DNA from: Paracoccaceae bacterium
Lineage (GTDB): Bacteria > Pseudomonadota > Alphaproteobacteria > Rhodobacterales > Rhodobacteraceae
Length of the DNA stretch: 64,000 nucleotides
Direction of reading: 5' to 3'
NCBI GenBank assembly: GCA_018223125.1
Contig: JAAEZA010000020.1
Location: 1-64,000, forward strand
Shown here: positions 45,866 through 56,147 of the stretch, one piece after another
How the letters are laid out: each line of letters opens with the position of its first letter
Numbering within the stretch: position 1 is the stretch's first letter
Made by a program: the position numbers and the translations under genes
The notes under the pieces: generated by a model
The model's input: the letters and a program-made list of their open reading frames with translations, nothing else
Databases searched by the model: none
Told to the model about the DNA's origin: nothing

Positions 45866-46248
45866 TATGCTTGCTCCTCTGCTGGCTGACGCACCAGAAT
45901 AGTGACTTGTGCGAAAGGCTTCAGGATGCGGCCATAGCGACCACGTGCCCGAGGACGTCCACGCTTCATGACAAGGTTCTTGCCGACGTAAGCTTCTGCA
46001 ACGATCAGTTCGTCAACATCCAGACCGTGGTTGTTCTCTGCGTTGGCAATCGCGGATTGCAGCGTCTTGCGAACGTCTGCGGCGATGCGCTTCTTGGAGA
46101 ACGTCAAATCGGCCAGAGCTTTTTCAACTGGTTTGTTGCGGATCAGTTGCGCGACAAGATTCAGCTTTTGAGGGCTGGTTTTCAGCATACGAGAAACGGC
46201 AAACGCTTCGTTCTCTGCTACGCGACGGGGGTTCTTAGACTTTCCCAT
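45865..46248 (-). CDS. rplV: 50S ribosomal protein L22
   Basis: A 127-residue L22 with [27 protein letters not shown] and the tunnel-lining hairpin in [15 protein letters not shown]. The loop forms part of the peptide-tunnel constriction and is the site of macrolide-resistance changes in other species. It lies three bases after rpsS. Confidence 0.97.
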   Translation of the reverse strand: MGKSKNPRRVAENEAFAVSRMLKTSPQKLNLVAQLIRNKPVEKALADLTFSKKRIAADVRKTLQSAIANAENNHGLDVDELIVAEAYVGKNLVMKRGRPRARGRYGRILKPFAQVTILVRQPAEEQA

Positions 46249-46251
46249 GGC

Positions 46252-46530
46252 TTACTTCCGTTTCGCTTTTTTGTCCGCAGCGTGCCCGTAATAGGTGCGC
46301 GATGGGGAGTATTCACCGAACTTCTGGCCGATCATGTCTTCTGACACGTTGACAGGAATGTGTTTTTTGCCGTTGTAAACGCCAAAAGTCAGACCCACGA
46401 ACTGTGGCAGGATCGTCGAACGACGGGACCAGATTTTGATTACTTCTTTGCGGCCGGATTCCCGAGACTTTTCTGCTTTTTTAAGCACATAAGCATCGAC
46501 AAAAGGGCCCTTCCATACTGAACGAGGCAT
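46252..46530 (-). CDS. rpsS: 30S ribosomal protein S19
   Basis: A 92-residue S19 beginning [20 protein letters not shown] and ending [18 protein letters not shown]. It forms part of the head with S13. It lies three bases after rplB. Confidence 0.97.
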   Translation of the reverse strand: MPRSVWKGPFVDAYVLKKAEKSRESGRKEVIKIWSRRSTILPQFVGLTFGVYNGKKHIPVNVSEDMIGQKFGEYSPSRTYYGHAADKKAKRK

Positions 46531-46533
46531 CTG

Positions 46534-47373
46534 TTAACGACCCTTCTTCTTGGCGTGACGGGACCGGACAATGTATTTGTCCGTGGTCTTGTTGCTGCGG
46601 GTGCGCGCACCCTTTGTAGGCTTACCCCAAGGAGATACAGGGTGACGACCACCGGATGTACGACCTTCACCACCACCATGCGGGTGATCGACAGGGTTCA
46701 TAACCACACCACGCACACTCGGGCGGATGCCCTTGTGACGGTTGCGGCCGGCTTTACCGAAGTTCTGGTTGGAGTTGTCGGGGTTGGAAACCGCGCCAAC
46801 AGTGGCCAGACATTCCTGACGTACCAGACGCAACTCGCCCGAGGACAGGCGGATCTGTGCGTAGGAACCGTCACGGCCAACAAACTGGGCGTAAGTCCCG
46901 GCAGCACGGGCGATTTGACCGCCTTTGCCTGGCTTCAGCTCGATGTTGTGAATGATTGTACCAATTGGCAGACCTGTGAACGGCATGGTGTTGCCCGGCT
47001 TCACGTCAGCCTTTGCCGAAGAGATCACCTGATCGCCAACAGCCAGACGCTGTGGTGCGATGATATAGGCCTGCTGGCCGTCTTCGTATTTGATAAGTGC
47101 GATGAACGCGGTCCGGTTCGGGTCATATTCGATCCGAATTACCGTAGCTGGAACATCCAATTTGTTGCGTTTGAAATCAACGATACGGTACAGGCGTTTC
47201 GCCCCACCGCCCTTGCGACGCATCGTGATCCGCCCGGTGTTGTTACGTCCGCCGTTCTTGGTCAGACCCTGTGTAAGGGCTTTGACCGGACGGCCTTTGT
47301 ACAATTCCGAACGGTCGATCAGTACCAGTCCACGCTGGCCCGGCGTCGTTGGTTTATACGACTTAAGTGCCAT
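46534..47373 (-). CDS. rplB: 50S ribosomal protein L2
   Basis: A 279-residue L2 with [20 protein letters not shown], the OB-fold RNA-binding [21 protein letters not shown], and the essential [21 protein letters not shown] loop with the conserved His near the peptidyl-transferase centre. ATG at 47373 is set by family length; the open frame upstream to 47505 is leader. In the usual operon L2 directly follows rplW; here a 2-kb RTX gene comes between. Confidence 0.97.
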   Translation of the reverse strand: MALKSYKPTTPGQRGLVLIDRSELYKGRPVKALTQGLTKNGGRNNTGRITMRRKGGGAKRLYRIVDFKRNKLDVPATVIRIEYDPNRTAFIALIKYEDGQQAYIIAPQRLAVGDQVISSAKADVKPGNTMPFTGLPIGTIIHNIELKPGKGGQIARAAGTYAQFVGRDGSYAQIRLSSGELRLVRQECLATVGAVSNPDNSNQNFGKAGRNRHKGIRPSVRGVVMNPVDHPHGGGEGRTSGGRHPVSPWGKPTKGARTRSNKTTDKYIVRSRHAKKKGR

Positions 47374-47540
47374 TCTTACTGTCTTCCGTATATAGCGCAG
47401 GCAAACGAGCCTGCTATGGTTAAGGACCCCGAAGGTTCCAAGGTATAGGCCCCCGAAGGTGCCCGAATTGCGGTCGGCGAAAATTCTGTACGCCAAAAAC
47501 AACAACGCCCCAGACGAATCTGGGACGGTGCAGATGGTGG

Positions 47541-47569
47541 CTTGTAGGAAAGAGCCGGCTTTTGGTCAA
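47541..47569 (-). promoter_or_regulatory. Candidate sigma70 promoter for the rplB-rplP block
   Basis: On the minus strand TTGACC (47564-47569) and TACAAG (47541-47546) are exactly 17 bases apart. It lies after the RTX gene and about 165 bases before rplB. Confidence 0.55.
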
Positions 47570-47630
47570 GCGATAGTTGGCTTTTTCTCTGCCAGAGCGG
47601 GATCAGGCAGCTGCGGACCTGCTAAAGCAT

Positions 47631-47659
47631 AAGGGGAACGCCAAAGCGCTCCCCCTACC
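47631..47659 (-). terminator. Stem-loop after the RTX protein gene
   Basis: On the minus strand GGGGAGCGC and GCGTTCCCC pair with one G-T wobble around a short loop. It follows the gene stop by about 20 bases; the T-run is weak. Confidence 0.5.
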
Positions 47660-47677
47660 CAGGCCTGTTCTGCAATA

Positions 47678-49573
47678 TCAGAACAGAAAGTCGTCCTTGG
47701 CAATCTCTACATCCACATCATGGATAATCTTGATCAGATCCTCGCCATATACAACATCCGTGCGGGTGTCGGAGACTTCGGAAATTTCAAGCTGTTTATA
47801 GTTCACGCCGGTGGCCGACAGGTCAATCATATCCTCTGCGGCAAACTGCTTGATCTTGTCCTCTCCGTCGCCAAAATCAAAGACAAAGATGTCACTTCCA
47901 GCGCCGCCCTTAAGCTTGTCGTCACCGACCCCGCCATTAATAACATCATCACCAGCGCGGCCTTTAAGAACGTCATCACCGGCACCGCCGTTGATTTCGT
48001 CATCCTTCTTGCGGCCCTTGATTGTGTCGTCCAGCAAAGAGCCGTTGGCGATGCCCGCTTTGAAGGCTCCCTTTCCGTCTACGCGGGCACCAAGGTCGAT
48101 CAGAGTGGTGGTTCCCGAAATTTCATAGGATACCGCCAGCATCGGTTGTCCGGTGCCACTGTCAGCGGCAGAAACAAACTGGATTACTTCAGGTGAAATA
48201 TCACCGTTTGTGCTGCTTTCGATATAGGTGGCAAACTCCGCCTTTTTCGGGTTGGAAATATCATAAACCATGATGCCGCTATCCCGCTCCAGACCGATGA
48301 AGGCAAAGGTCTTTCCACCCATTTCCCCGACTGTGATGGCCTCCGGTTCCGGACCTTTATTGTCAGACCGGCTCTCATCCACGACACCACTGTCATCGGA
48401 TGGGAAATCGTCATTGTTAAAAGCATTGGGAACACGGTGCTGTGCAATCAGCTGTTCGAAATCGTCACCGCTATCAAAAACGAGCGTACCCTCAGCGTCA
48501 AAGATCGAAAAGCTGCGGCTGCCATAGGAATGCAGAACGTCAATATCGCCATCGCCGTCGGTATCGCCATCAATAATAGAGATATTCAGCCGTTCCAGCC
48601 CTGTGGCATCAACGGCTTCGTCGATACTTACCCCTGGAACTTCGCCGTCCAGAACATCACCGACACGCGCTGCTTCACCACCTTCATCCCAATCGCCGCG
48701 GTCGTCCCCTTCGTTGGCCGTTAGGAAATAGGTTTCCCCTTTGAAAGACGTCACGGCAATCGCATCCGGCATATAGAGACCTTGGGTATTCTGGGACACG
48801 ATGGAAATTTCGCCGTCATCATCATTCGCATCCATTCCGTTCCCGTCGAGCGAATGATCCTTGGTGCCAAGCGGCAGAATATCGGTGAATGCCCGCTCTG
48901 TCACATCAAAGACTGCGACGGCGTTGGCCTCTTGCAGCGTCACAAACAGGTTACCCGTGGCCGGATCAATGGCAATATACTCTGCCTCAAAATCATCTGA
49001 CGCGCTTTCGCCAGGGAAGATACGAACACCCAGCTCGCGCAAGTCGTCTTCCATTCCGTCGTAAGCGGTAAAGTCGTAAGTTTCGGAAACCAGCTCTCCG
49101 TCAACAAACTCCAGCACCGAAACACCGCCTTTGGCCTGTGTCTCAAGCTCTCCGTCGAACTCTGCCTCAATCGCGGCGTAAATCTGTGTGCCATCCGCGC
49201 TGAACGTCACCATATCCGGCAGTGTACCGACTTCCGCAACACCCAGAAGCGCCAGTCCGTTCAAACCGAAAACCGCAACCTTACCCGCAGAAGCGACGCC
49301 TTCAACAGCGTCAACTTCGATTGCAACAGCAATGTTTCCACCATGAACCGCGACGGAATTGACACCGGCAAAGCCTTCGATGGCTGTAAGATCAATGTCT
49401 CCGATCTTGCTGCCGGTGACAGTGCTGAACACGTCGATCCGGTCCTCTTCCCCATTGGTCACAAAAACATTGCTACCTTCAAAGGCGACAACCTCTGAAC
49501 CGGCTTCACCAACACCGGAATCAAATGTTTGCAGCACGGAAATGCCGTTATCAGTTGCGAGTTTATTGTACAT
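47678..49573 (-). CDS. Choice-of-anchor I-type beta-propeller protein with C-terminal RTX repeats
   Basis: A 631-residue acidic protein. Residues about 1-515 have repeated strands such as VFVTNGEEDRIDVFS, LFVTLQEANAVAVFDV, YFLTANEGDDRGDW and GIMVYDISNPKKAEF, the pattern of secreted choice-of-anchor I proteins (beta-propeller, often with phytase/esterase-like relatives). Residues about 520-570 contain RTX nonapeptides (GGAGDDVLKG, RAGDDVING, GVGDDKLKG, GAGSDIFVF), which bind calcium after type I secretion. The end lacks an N-terminal signal peptide, as expected for that route. No transporter genes are adjacent. It interrupts rplW-rplB. Confidence 0.85.
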   Translation of the reverse strand: MYNKLATDNGISVLQTFDSGVGEAGSEVVAFEGSNVFVTNGEEDRIDVFSTVTGSKIGDIDLTAIEGFAGVNSVAVHGGNIAVAIEVDAVEGVASAGKVAVFGLNGLALLGVAEVGTLPDMVTFSADGTQIYAAIEAEFDGELETQAKGGVSVLEFVDGELVSETYDFTAYDGMEDDLRELGVRIFPGESASDDFEAEYIAIDPATGNLFVTLQEANAVAVFDVTERAFTDILPLGTKDHSLDGNGMDANDDDGEISIVSQNTQGLYMPDAIAVTSFKGETYFLTANEGDDRGDWDEGGEAARVGDVLDGEVPGVSIDEAVDATGLERLNISIIDGDTDGDGDIDVLHSYGSRSFSIFDAEGTLVFDSGDDFEQLIAQHRVPNAFNNDDFPSDDSGVVDESRSDNKGPEPEAITVGEMGGKTFAFIGLERDSGIMVYDISNPKKAEFATYIESSTNGDISPEVIQFVSAADSGTGQPMLAVSYEISGTTTLIDLGARVDGKGAFKAGIANGSLLDDTIKGRKKDDEINGGAGDDVLKGRAGDDVINGGVGDDKLKGGAGSDIFVFDFGDGEDKIKQFAAEDMIDLSATGVNYKQLEISEVSDTRTDVVYGEDLIKIIHDVDVEIAKDDFLF

Positions 49574-49659
49574 GATGCCCCTCGGCCTGAATTGAAATCA
49601 GCTGTCGAGTAGCCCCGCCATGCTACAAAAGCACGAAAATTTCGTAACAGTCCGCATAC

Positions 49660-49691
49660 AAAAAAGCCCCCGCTTCACAGCAGGGGCTTTT
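49660..49691 (-). terminator. Terminator after rplW
   Basis: On the minus strand AAAAGCCCCTGC, a short loop and GCGGGGGCTTTTTT form a strong stem with a T-run. It ends the rpsJ-to-rplW transcript before the RTX gene. Confidence 0.88.
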
Positions 49692-49704
49692 CAAATTTCA
49701 AACC

Positions 49705-49728
49705 GTAGGTCGGGCTTCAGCCCGACAC
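49705..49728 (+). repeat. GTAG-type REP palindrome, copy 5
   Basis: GTAG plus arms GTCGGGCT/AGCCCGAC. It lies 13 bases after the rplW stop and before the terminator. Confidence 0.9.
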
Positions 49729-49741
49729 ACGCAAGATCCGA

Positions 49742-50038
49742 TTAAAGACCGGTAGACACGTCGATGGTGTTACCTTCTTCCAGCGTCACATAGGCTTTTT
49801 TAACGTCCTTGCGTTGGCCCAGGCGACCGCGGAACCGCTTAACCTTGCCTTTGGTGATGGATGTGTTCACAGCCTTCACCTTGACGTTAAACAGGCTTTC
49901 GACAGCCTCTTTGATTTGCGGTTTGTTCGCGTCGATTGCCACTTCGAAAACAACAGCGTTATGCTCGGAAGCCATTGTTGCTTTTTCGGTGATGATCGGC
50001 TTGCGGATCACGTCGTAGAGTTCAGCTTTATCGCTCAT
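49742..50038 (-). CDS. rplW: 50S ribosomal protein L23
   Basis: A 98-residue L23 with [42 protein letters not shown] and the end [15 protein letters not shown]. It forms the tunnel-exit docking site for trigger factor and SRP. It overlaps rplD by four bases. Confidence 0.97.
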   Translation of the reverse strand: MSDKAELYDVIRKPIITEKATMASEHNAVVFEVAIDANKPQIKEAVESLFNVKVKAVNTSITKGKVKRFRGRLGQRKDVKKAYVTLEEGNTIDVSTGL

Positions 50039-50655
50039 TTCAAACGAGCCTCCAATGCTTCAACGCCAGCTTTGGTCAGGACCAGAGTGTCGCTTTTCAA
50101 GATGTCATACACGTTGGCACCCTGGCTTGGCAGAACGTTCACACCGTCGATGTTGCGGGCAGCCAATGCAAAGTTTGCATTCACTTCCGAACCGTCAACG
50201 ATCAGCGCGCGCTTCCAGCCGAGGTTTTTTACAGCCTTCGCCAGATCACCGGTTTTGGCAGTTGCCATTTCGGCGTTGTCCAGAATGACCAGTTCGCCAG
50301 CAGTCATCTTTGCAGACAGTGCGTGACGCAGTCCCAGTTTGCGGAACTTTTTGGTCAGGTCGTGGGCGTGGCTACGGGGTGTCGGGCCTTTGTAAACACC
50401 ACCACCGCGGAAGATCGGCGCAGAACGGGCGCCGTGGCGTGCGCCACCGGTGCCTTTCTGGCGGTAGATCTTCTTGGTGGAGTAGCTGACTTGGGACCGT
50501 GTTTTAACCTTGTGTGTCCCTTGCTGGCGTTTCGCCAGTTGGTAACGCACAACACGGTGCAGAATGTCTTTACGTGGCTCCAGGCCAAAGATCGCCTCGT
50601 CGAGGTCGACCGAGCCCGCTTTACCAGCGTCCAGTTTGATCACGTCGAGTTTCAT
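50035..50655 (-). CDS. rplD: 50S ribosomal protein L4
   Basis: A 206-residue L4 with the tunnel loop [26 protein letters not shown] and the family middle [18 protein letters not shown]. In enterobacteria L4 also represses the S10 operon; whether that holds here is unknown. It overlaps both rplC and rplW by four bases. Confidence 0.97.
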   Translation of the reverse strand: MKLDVIKLDAGKAGSVDLDEAIFGLEPRKDILHRVVRYQLAKRQQGTHKVKTRSQVSYSTKKIYRQKGTGGARHGARSAPIFRGGGVYKGPTPRSHAHDLTKKFRKLGLRHALSAKMTAGELVILDNAEMATAKTGDLAKAVKNLGWKRALIVDGSEVNANFALAARNIDGVNVLPSQGANVYDILKSDTLVLTKAGVEALEARLK

Positions 50656-51500
50656 TCTTCGCCTTCCTTCTTCTCAGCTTCAGCAGCAATTTCTGCTTCG
50701 GCAGCTTTCAGAGCAGCCTCTTCAGCAGCAGCAGCTTCAGCGGCGGCAGCTTCGGCTGCTGCGGCTTCTTCAGCAGCGGCTTCGGCAGCAGCTTCTTCAG
50801 CGGCTTTTGCAGCAGCAGCAGCGGCAGAGCGCAGTGCGGCAGGCAGAATGGCGCTTTCAGGGAACGGTTTCTTGACCGCATCCTTAACAGTCACCCAGCA
50901 CCCTTTGGACCCGGGAACCGCGCCTTTGATCATCAGCAGACCGCGTTCGCTGTCTGTTTTAACCACTTGCAGGTTTTGGGTCGTCACGCGGGCAGCACCC
51001 ATGTGACCGGCCATTTTCTTACCTTTGAAAACACGACCGGGATCCTGACACTGACCGGTAGAACCGTGGGACCGGTGGGAGATGGACACACCGTGTGTTG
51101 CCCGCAGACCACCAAAGTTCCAGCGTTTCATCGCACCGGCAAAACCTTTACCGATGGATGTACCGGAGACGTCCACATACTGACCTTCGAAATAGTGGTC
51201 AGCGATGATTTCCTCGCCAACTTCGATCAGGTTTTCAGGGGACACGCGGAATTCCGCTATCTTCCGTTTGGGTTCAACCTTAGCAGCAGCAAAATGGCCG
51301 CGCATCGCTGCGGATGTGCGTTTTGCCTTTGCAACACCGGCACCCAGCTGAACAGCTGTGTAGCCGTCTTTTTCGCCGGTGCGTTGTGCAACAACTTGCA
51401 GGTTTTCCATTTGAAGAACGGTCACAGGAACCTGTTTGCCGTCTTCCATGAACAAGCGGGTCATGCCCAGCTTCTTTGCGATAACTCCAGAGCGCAACAT
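50652..51500 (-). CDS. rplC: 50S ribosomal protein L3 with an Ala/Glu-rich C-terminal tail
   Basis: L3 is an early-assembly protein whose loop reaches the peptidyl-transferase centre; [21 protein letters not shown] contains the Gln methylated by PrmB in enterobacteria. The core ends about residue 220. After that comes an extension of about 60 residues made almost only of Ala and Glu (repeats of [11 protein letters not shown] type), presumably a long surface helix. The total is 282 residues against about 210 in E. coli. ATG at 51500 ([13 protein letters not shown]) is chosen over 51509. Confidence 0.96.
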   Translation of the reverse strand: MLRSGVIAKKLGMTRLFMEDGKQVPVTVLQMENLQVVAQRTGEKDGYTAVQLGAGVAKAKRTSAAMRGHFAAAKVEPKRKIAEFRVSPENLIEVGEEIIADHYFEGQYVDVSGTSIGKGFAGAMKRWNFGGLRATHGVSISHRSHGSTGQCQDPGRVFKGKKMAGHMGAARVTTQNLQVVKTDSERGLLMIKGAVPGSKGCWVTVKDAVKKPFPESAILPAALRSAAAAAAKAAEEAAAEAAAEEAAAAEAAAAEAAAAEEAALKAAEAEIAAEAEKKEGEE

Positions 51501-51515
51501 AGTCTTCATGCCCCC

Positions 51516-51824
51516 TTAAAGCTTGATCTCGACATCCACACCAGCAGCAAGATCGAGCTTCATCAGCGCGTCTACTGTTTGTGGAGTCGGGTCAACAATA
51601 TCAAGCAAACGCTTGTGTGTACGGATTTCAAACTGCTCACGAGATTTCTTGTTCACGTGAGGACCACGCAGAACAGTGTATTTCTCGATGTGGTTAGGCA
51701 GCGGGATAGGACCGCGCACCTGCGCACCAGTCCGCTTGGCTGTATTTACGATTTCCTGTGTGGACGCGTCCAGCACACGGTAATCAAACGCTTTCAGCCG
51801 AATGCGAATGTTTTGGCTTTGCAT
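51516..51824 (-). CDS. rpsJ: 30S ribosomal protein S10
   Basis: A 102-residue S10 with [19 protein letters not shown] and [28 protein letters not shown]. Besides its ribosomal role S10 takes part in transcription antitermination as NusE. The ATG at 51824 has GAAAGG upstream and matches the family length. It heads the S10 block, 71 bases after tuf. Confidence 0.97.
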   Translation of the reverse strand: MQSQNIRIRLKAFDYRVLDASTQEIVNTAKRTGAQVRGPIPLPNHIEKYTVLRGPHVNKKSREQFEIRTHKRLLDIVDPTPQTVDALMKLDLAAGVDVEIKL

Positions 51825-51895
51825 ATTAATGCCTTTCAAGATTGAGAGGAGGACCGGGCACTATTGCCCGACCCTCGTCGAACCGGTTAGGGTAT

Positions 51896-53074
51896 TTAGT
51901 CGTTGATTTTGGAAACAACGCCGGAGCCTACAGTGCGGCCGCCTTCGCGGATCGCAAAACGCAGACCTTGTTCCATAGCGATCGGGGCGATCAGTTCAAC
52001 GTTGAACTTCAGGTTGTCGCCTGGCATCACCATTTCTGTGCCCGCTGGCAGTTCAACAGTACCGGTCACGTCTGTGGTCCGGAAGTAGAACTGTGGACGG
52101 TAGTTCGCAAAGAACGGCGTGTGACGGCCACCTTCGTCCTTGGTCAGGATGTAGACCTCGGCTTCGAACTTTGTGTGTGGTGTCACGGACTTTGGCGCAC
52201 AAAGCACCTGGCCACGCTCTACCGCGTCACGGTCCACACCACGCAGCAGGGCGCCGATGTTGTCGCCTGCTTCACCACGGTCCAGCAGCTTGCGGAACAT
52301 TTCAACACCGGTACAGGTGGTGGTTGTGGTGTCCTTGATACCAACGATCTCGATGCTGTCGCCAACATTGATCACGCCACGCTCGACACGGCCGGTTACA
52401 ACTGTACCGCGACCGGAAATCGAGAACACGTCCTCGATCGGCATCAGGAAAGGCTCGTCAACAGCACGTGGCGGCTGCGGGATGTATTCGTCAACAGCAG
52501 CCATCAGCTCGGCGATCTTGTCTTTGCCGATTGCGTCGTCACGGTCTTCCAGCGCAGCCAGAGCAGAACCGGCGATGATTGGAATATCGTCACCCGGGTA
52601 GTCATACTCGTTCAGCAGCTCGCGGATTTCCATTTCAACCAGTTCCAGCAGCTCTTCGTCGTCGACCTGGTCAACTTTGTTCATGAAAACAACCATGGAC
52701 GGGATGCCAACCTGACGGCCGAGCAGGATGTGCTCGCGGGTTTGTGGCATCGGGCCGTCGGCTGCGTTCACAACCAGGATCGCGCCGTCCATCTGCGCCG
52801 CACCGGTGATCATGTTTTTCACATAGTCAGCGTGGCCCGGGCAGTCAACGTGGGCGTAGTGGCGGGTCTCGGTTTCATATTCCACGTGCGCTGTGGAAAT
52901 GGTGATACCGCGGGCTTTTTCTTCCGGCGCGCCGTCGATCTCGTCATAGGCTTTGAACGAGTCGGAAAACTGCTTGGTAATCGCAGCTGTCAGAGTCGTC
53001 TTGCCGTGGTCAACGTGGCCGATTGTACCGATGTTACAATGCGGCTTCGTGCGTTCAAATTTCTCTTTTGCCAT
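51896..53074 (-). CDS. tuf: Translation elongation factor Tu
   Basis: A 392-residue EF-Tu that brings aminoacyl-tRNA to the ribosome. It has G-domain motifs [15 protein letters not shown] and NKVD, the effector region [10 protein letters not shown], and the C-terminal barrels with [22 protein letters not shown]. It lies after fusA, separated by an inverted pair of palindromic repeats. Many Rhodobacterales carry a second tuf copy; only this one is in the window. Confidence 0.98.
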   Translation of the reverse strand: MAKEKFERTKPHCNIGTIGHVDHGKTTLTAAITKQFSDSFKAYDEIDGAPEEKARGITISTAHVEYETETRHYAHVDCPGHADYVKNMITGAAQMDGAILVVNAADGPMPQTREHILLGRQVGIPSMVVFMNKVDQVDDEELLELVEMEIRELLNEYDYPGDDIPIIAGSALAALEDRDDAIGKDKIAELMAAVDEYIPQPPRAVDEPFLMPIEDVFSISGRGTVVTGRVERGVINVGDSIEIVGIKDTTTTTCTGVEMFRKLLDRGEAGDNIGALLRGVDRDAVERGQVLCAPKSVTPHTKFEAEVYILTKDEGGRHTPFFANYRPQFYFRTTDVTGTVELPAGTEMVMPGDNLKFNVELIAPIAMEQGLRFAIREGGRTVGSGVVSKIND

Positions 53075-53100
53075 CTTATGGCTCCTTTTTCTCTGCGGGT

Positions 53101-53152
53101 GGCGGGGTAAACCCCGCCCTACGGGTTATGGTAGGGCGGGGTTCACCCCGCC
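53101..53152. repeat. Inverted pair of GTAG-type REP palindromes (BIME-like) between fusA and tuf
   Basis: Two copies of a second REP type, each GTAG plus 8-base arms GGCGGGGT/ACCCCGCC around TT or TC. One is on the minus strand (53101-53122), the other on plus (53131-53152), with their GTAG heads facing each other across eight bases. The pair starts eight bases after the fusA stop. The layout (head 4, arm 8, loop 2, arm 8) equals that of the other REP type in this window. Confidence 0.9.
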
Positions 53153-53159
53153 GCACCGG

Positions 53160-55277
53160 TTAAGCGAATTTCGACTGGATCTCTTCGGAGATGTTCGACG
53201 GAACGGCTTCGTAGTGGGAGAACTGCATGGTGAAGTTCGCACGACCCGAAGACATGGACCGCAGGGTGTTGATGTAGCCGAACATGTTGGCCAGCGGTAC
53301 ACGTGCGTCAATCGCGATTGCGTTGCCCCGTGTGTCCTGCCCCTGAACCATCCCGCGACGGGAGGTCAGATCGCCGATGATACCGCCGGTGTATTCTTCC
53401 GGAGTAATCACTTCGACCTTCATGATCGGTTCCAGCATTTTCGCGCCGGCTTTTTTCATGCCTTCGCGCATAGCCATACGACCTGCGATTTCAAACGCCA
53501 TGACGCTGGAGTCAACGTCGTGGAATTTACCGTCCAGCAGTTCAACCCGGAAGTCGATAACAGGGAAGCCTGCCAGAGGCCCGCTGTCCATCACGGACTC
53601 GATACCCTTTTGAACGCCTGGGATGTATTCTTTTGGAATAGCACCACCAACGATCTTGGATTCAAAGGAGAACCCTTCGCCAGGCTCGGTCGGGATGATG
53701 TTCATCTTGACTTCAGCGTACTGACCCGAACCACCCGACTGTTTCTTGTGGGTGTAGGTGATTTCGGCTTCGTGAGAAATTGTCTCACGATACGCAACCT
53801 GAGGCGCACCGATGTTCGCTTCAACTTTGAATTCACGCTTCAGACGGTCAACCAGAATGTCCAGGTGAAGTTCGCCCATGCCTTTCATGATGGTCTGACC
53901 GGATTCCAGATCAGTTTCCACACGGAAGGACGGGTCTTCAGCGGCCAGACGGGCCAGACCTTGGGACATTTTTTCCTGGTCGGCTTTGGTTTTCGGCTCA
54001 ACAGCAATCTCGATCACAGGATCGGGGAATGTCATTGTTTCAAGAACCACAGGATCGTTCTGTGCACAAAGCGTATCACCGGTTGTCGTGTCTTTCAGAC
54101 CCGCCAGCGCGATAATGTCGCCTGCAAATGCTTCTTCGATTTCCTCACGGTTGTTGGAGTGCATCATCATCATACGACCGACGCGCTCTTTCTTCCCTTT
54201 GGTCGAGTTCAGCAGGTTGTCACCCTTGTTCAGAACACCGGAGTAGATCCGTGTGAACGTCAAAGAGCCAACGAAAGGGTCGTTCATGATTTTGAACGCC
54301 AGACCGGAGAAAGCCATCGAGTCATCCGCACGACGTGCGATGTTACGGACTTCTTCTTCGTCGCCGGGTTTGAAGCCCATGTAATCAACAACATCCAGAG
54401 GGGATGGCAGGTAGTCGATCACAGCGTTCAGCAGCGGTTGAACACCTTTGTTCTTGAAGGCAGAGCCACCCAGAACAGGTACGAAAGTCAGGGACAGACA
54501 ACCCTTACGGATCAGCTTGCGCAGTGTTGGCACATCTGGTTCGTTACCTTCCAGATAGGCTTCCATTGCTTCGTCGTCCATTTCGACGGCAGCTTCGATC
54601 AGCTTGTTGCGCCATTCGTCAGCCATGTCCTTGAGGCTGTCGCGGATAGGTGCCTTGATCCAGGACGCGCCCAGATCTTCACCCTGCCACAACCACTCTT
54701 CCATGGTTACGAGGTCAACCAGACCTTCGAGCTCTGTTTCAGCACCGATCGGAATGCCCACAGGAACAGCAACCGCACCTGTACGCTCTTCAATCATGTT
54801 TACACAGTTGAAGAAGTCAGCGCCGATTTTGTCCATTTTGTTCACGAAAACCATCCGTGGAACTTTATAGCGGTCAGCCTGACGCCAAACTGTTTCTGTC
54901 TGAGGCTCAACACCGGCGTTGGCGTCGAGAACACAAACAGCACCATCAAGCACAGCAAGGGAACGCTCAACTTCGATTGTGAAGTCAACGTGGCCAGGAG
55001 TGTCGATGATGTTCAGACGGTGCTTGGGAGTGTCGGCAGATTCGCCGTCTTCCGTACGTTCCCAGAATGTGGTTGTCGCAGCAGAGGTGATGGTGATCCC
55101 ACGCTCTTGCTCTTGCTCCATCCAGTCCATAGTGGCCGCACCGTCGTGCACCTCACCGATGTTGTGGGATTTACCTGTGTAGAACAGGATACGTTCCGAA
55201 CATGTGGTCTTACCCGCATCAATATGCGCCATAATCCCGAAGTTGCGGTACAGTTCCAGTGGATATTCACGTGCCAT
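53160..55277 (-). CDS. fusA: Translation elongation factor G
   Basis: A 705-residue EF-G driving ribosomal translocation. G motifs are [23 protein letters not shown] and [10 protein letters not shown]; domain IV contains [16 protein letters not shown] and the tip loop region; domain V ends [16 protein letters not shown]. It lies between rpsG (15 bases) and tuf. A 935-residue frame on the other strand is an antisense shadow. Confidence 0.98.
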   Translation of the reverse strand: MAREYPLELYRNFGIMAHIDAGKTTCSERILFYTGKSHNIGEVHDGAATMDWMEQEQERGITITSAATTTFWERTEDGESADTPKHRLNIIDTPGHVDFTIEVERSLAVLDGAVCVLDANAGVEPQTETVWRQADRYKVPRMVFVNKMDKIGADFFNCVNMIEERTGAVAVPVGIPIGAETELEGLVDLVTMEEWLWQGEDLGASWIKAPIRDSLKDMADEWRNKLIEAAVEMDDEAMEAYLEGNEPDVPTLRKLIRKGCLSLTFVPVLGGSAFKNKGVQPLLNAVIDYLPSPLDVVDYMGFKPGDEEEVRNIARRADDSMAFSGLAFKIMNDPFVGSLTFTRIYSGVLNKGDNLLNSTKGKKERVGRMMMMHSNNREEIEEAFAGDIIALAGLKDTTTGDTLCAQNDPVVLETMTFPDPVIEIAVEPKTKADQEKMSQGLARLAAEDPSFRVETDLESGQTIMKGMGELHLDILVDRLKREFKVEANIGAPQVAYRETISHEAEITYTHKKQSGGSGQYAEVKMNIIPTEPGEGFSFESKIVGGAIPKEYIPGVQKGIESVMDSGPLAGFPVIDFRVELLDGKFHDVDSSVMAFEIAGRMAMREGMKKAGAKMLEPIMKVEVITPEEYTGGIIGDLTSRRGMVQGQDTRGNAIAIDARVPLANMFGYINTLRSMSSGRANFTMQFSHYEAVPSNISEEIQSKFA

Positions 55278-55292
55278 TTGACGGACTTCCTC

Positions 55293-55763
55293 TTACCAGC
55301 GGTAGTGGCTGAAGGCTTTGTTAGCCTCGGCCATTTTGTGGGTGTCTTCGCGTTTCTTGACCGCGGAACCACGGGAGTTCACGGCATCCAGAAGTTCGGA
55401 TGCAAGACGCTCTTCCATGGTGTTTTCGTTGCGGGCGCGGGACGCTTTGATCAACCAACGGATCGCCAGGGCCTCACGGCGCTCGGGACGAACTTCGACA
55501 GGCACCTGATAGGTGGCACCACCCACACGACGGGAGCGAACCTCCACAGCGGGTTTGATGTTGTCGAGCGCTTCGTGGAACACTTCCACAGGCGCACGTT
55601 TGGTTTTGTCTTCAACGCGACCCAGCGCGCCATAGACGATACGCTCGGCGGCAGATTTTTTGCCGTCCAGCATCAGGTTGTTCATGAACTTAGACAGAAC
55701 GCGGTCGTGAAACTTGGCGTCTGGCAGGATTTCTCTTTTTTCAGCGCGATGGCGACGTGACAT
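55293..55763 (-). CDS. rpsG: 30S ribosomal protein S7
   Basis: A 156-residue S7 with [48 protein letters not shown] and the end [14 protein letters not shown], the full-length form. It starts assembly of the head and, in enterobacteria, represses the str operon by binding the rpsL-rpsG junction; here that gap is only 12 bases, so such a site is doubtful. Confidence 0.97.
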   Translation of the reverse strand: MSRRHRAEKREILPDAKFHDRVLSKFMNNLMLDGKKSAAERIVYGALGRVEDKTKRAPVEVFHEALDNIKPAVEVRSRRVGGATYQVPVEVRPERREALAIRWLIKASRARNENTMEERLASELLDAVNSRGSAVKKREDTHKMAEANKAFSHYRW

Positions 55764-55775
55764 ATCTTGTAATCC

Positions 55776-56147
55776 TTACTTCGGCTTCTTCGCGCCGTAT
55801 TTCGAGCGACGTTGTTTACGATCTTTAACACCTTGGGTATCCAGAACACCGCGCAGGATGTGGTAACGGACACCCGGAAGGTCTTTTACACGACCGCCGC
55901 GGATCAGAACAACAGAGTGTTCCTGAAGGTTGTGGCTTTCACCAGGGATATAAGAGATGACCTCGAAACCATTTGTCAGGCGCACTTTGGCAACCTTACG
56001 CATAGCCGAGTTCGGCTTCTTAGGTGTTGTTGTGTAAACGCGCGTACAAACGCCACGTTTTTGCGGGCAAGACTGCAAGTGCATCGACTTGGAGCGTTTA
56101 ACTTTCGGCTGGCGCGGCTTGCGGATCAGCTGTTGGATTGTTGGCAT
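55776..56147 (-). CDS. rpsL: 30S ribosomal protein S12
   Basis: A 123-residue S12, with [21 protein letters not shown] (Lys at the streptomycin-sensitive site) and [15 protein letters not shown] (second Lys site). Both lysines are wild type, so no ribosomal streptomycin resistance is expected. It is the first gene of the str operon, about 200 bases after a strong promoter. Confidence 0.97.
   Translation of the reverse strand: MPTIQQLIRKPRQPKVKRSKSMHLQSCPQKRGVCTRVYTTTPKKPNSAMRKVAKVRLTNGFEVISYIPGESHNLQEHSVVLIRGGRVKDLPGVRYHILRGVLDTQGVKDRKQRRSKYGAKKPK

Larger units (their letters stand above)
47374..47677. other. Leader region of the rplB block
   Basis: About 300 bases between the RTX gene stop and rplB. 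In minus-strand order it contains a terminator-like stem (47631-47659), a candidate promoter (47541-47569), a hairpin CCCAG/CTGGG followed by a T-rich run (47508-47524), a doubled CCTTCGGGG motif and a short stem GCAGGC/GCCTGC (about 47399-47416) near rplB. The last three lie in the predicted 5' leader and could regulate the block. Confidence 0.5.

Noticed and set aside
52953-55760. A 935-codon open frame on the plus strand
   Set aside because: It lies exactly antisense to tuf, fusA and rpsG, has no family resemblance, and is explained by codon bias of strongly expressed GC-rich genes.
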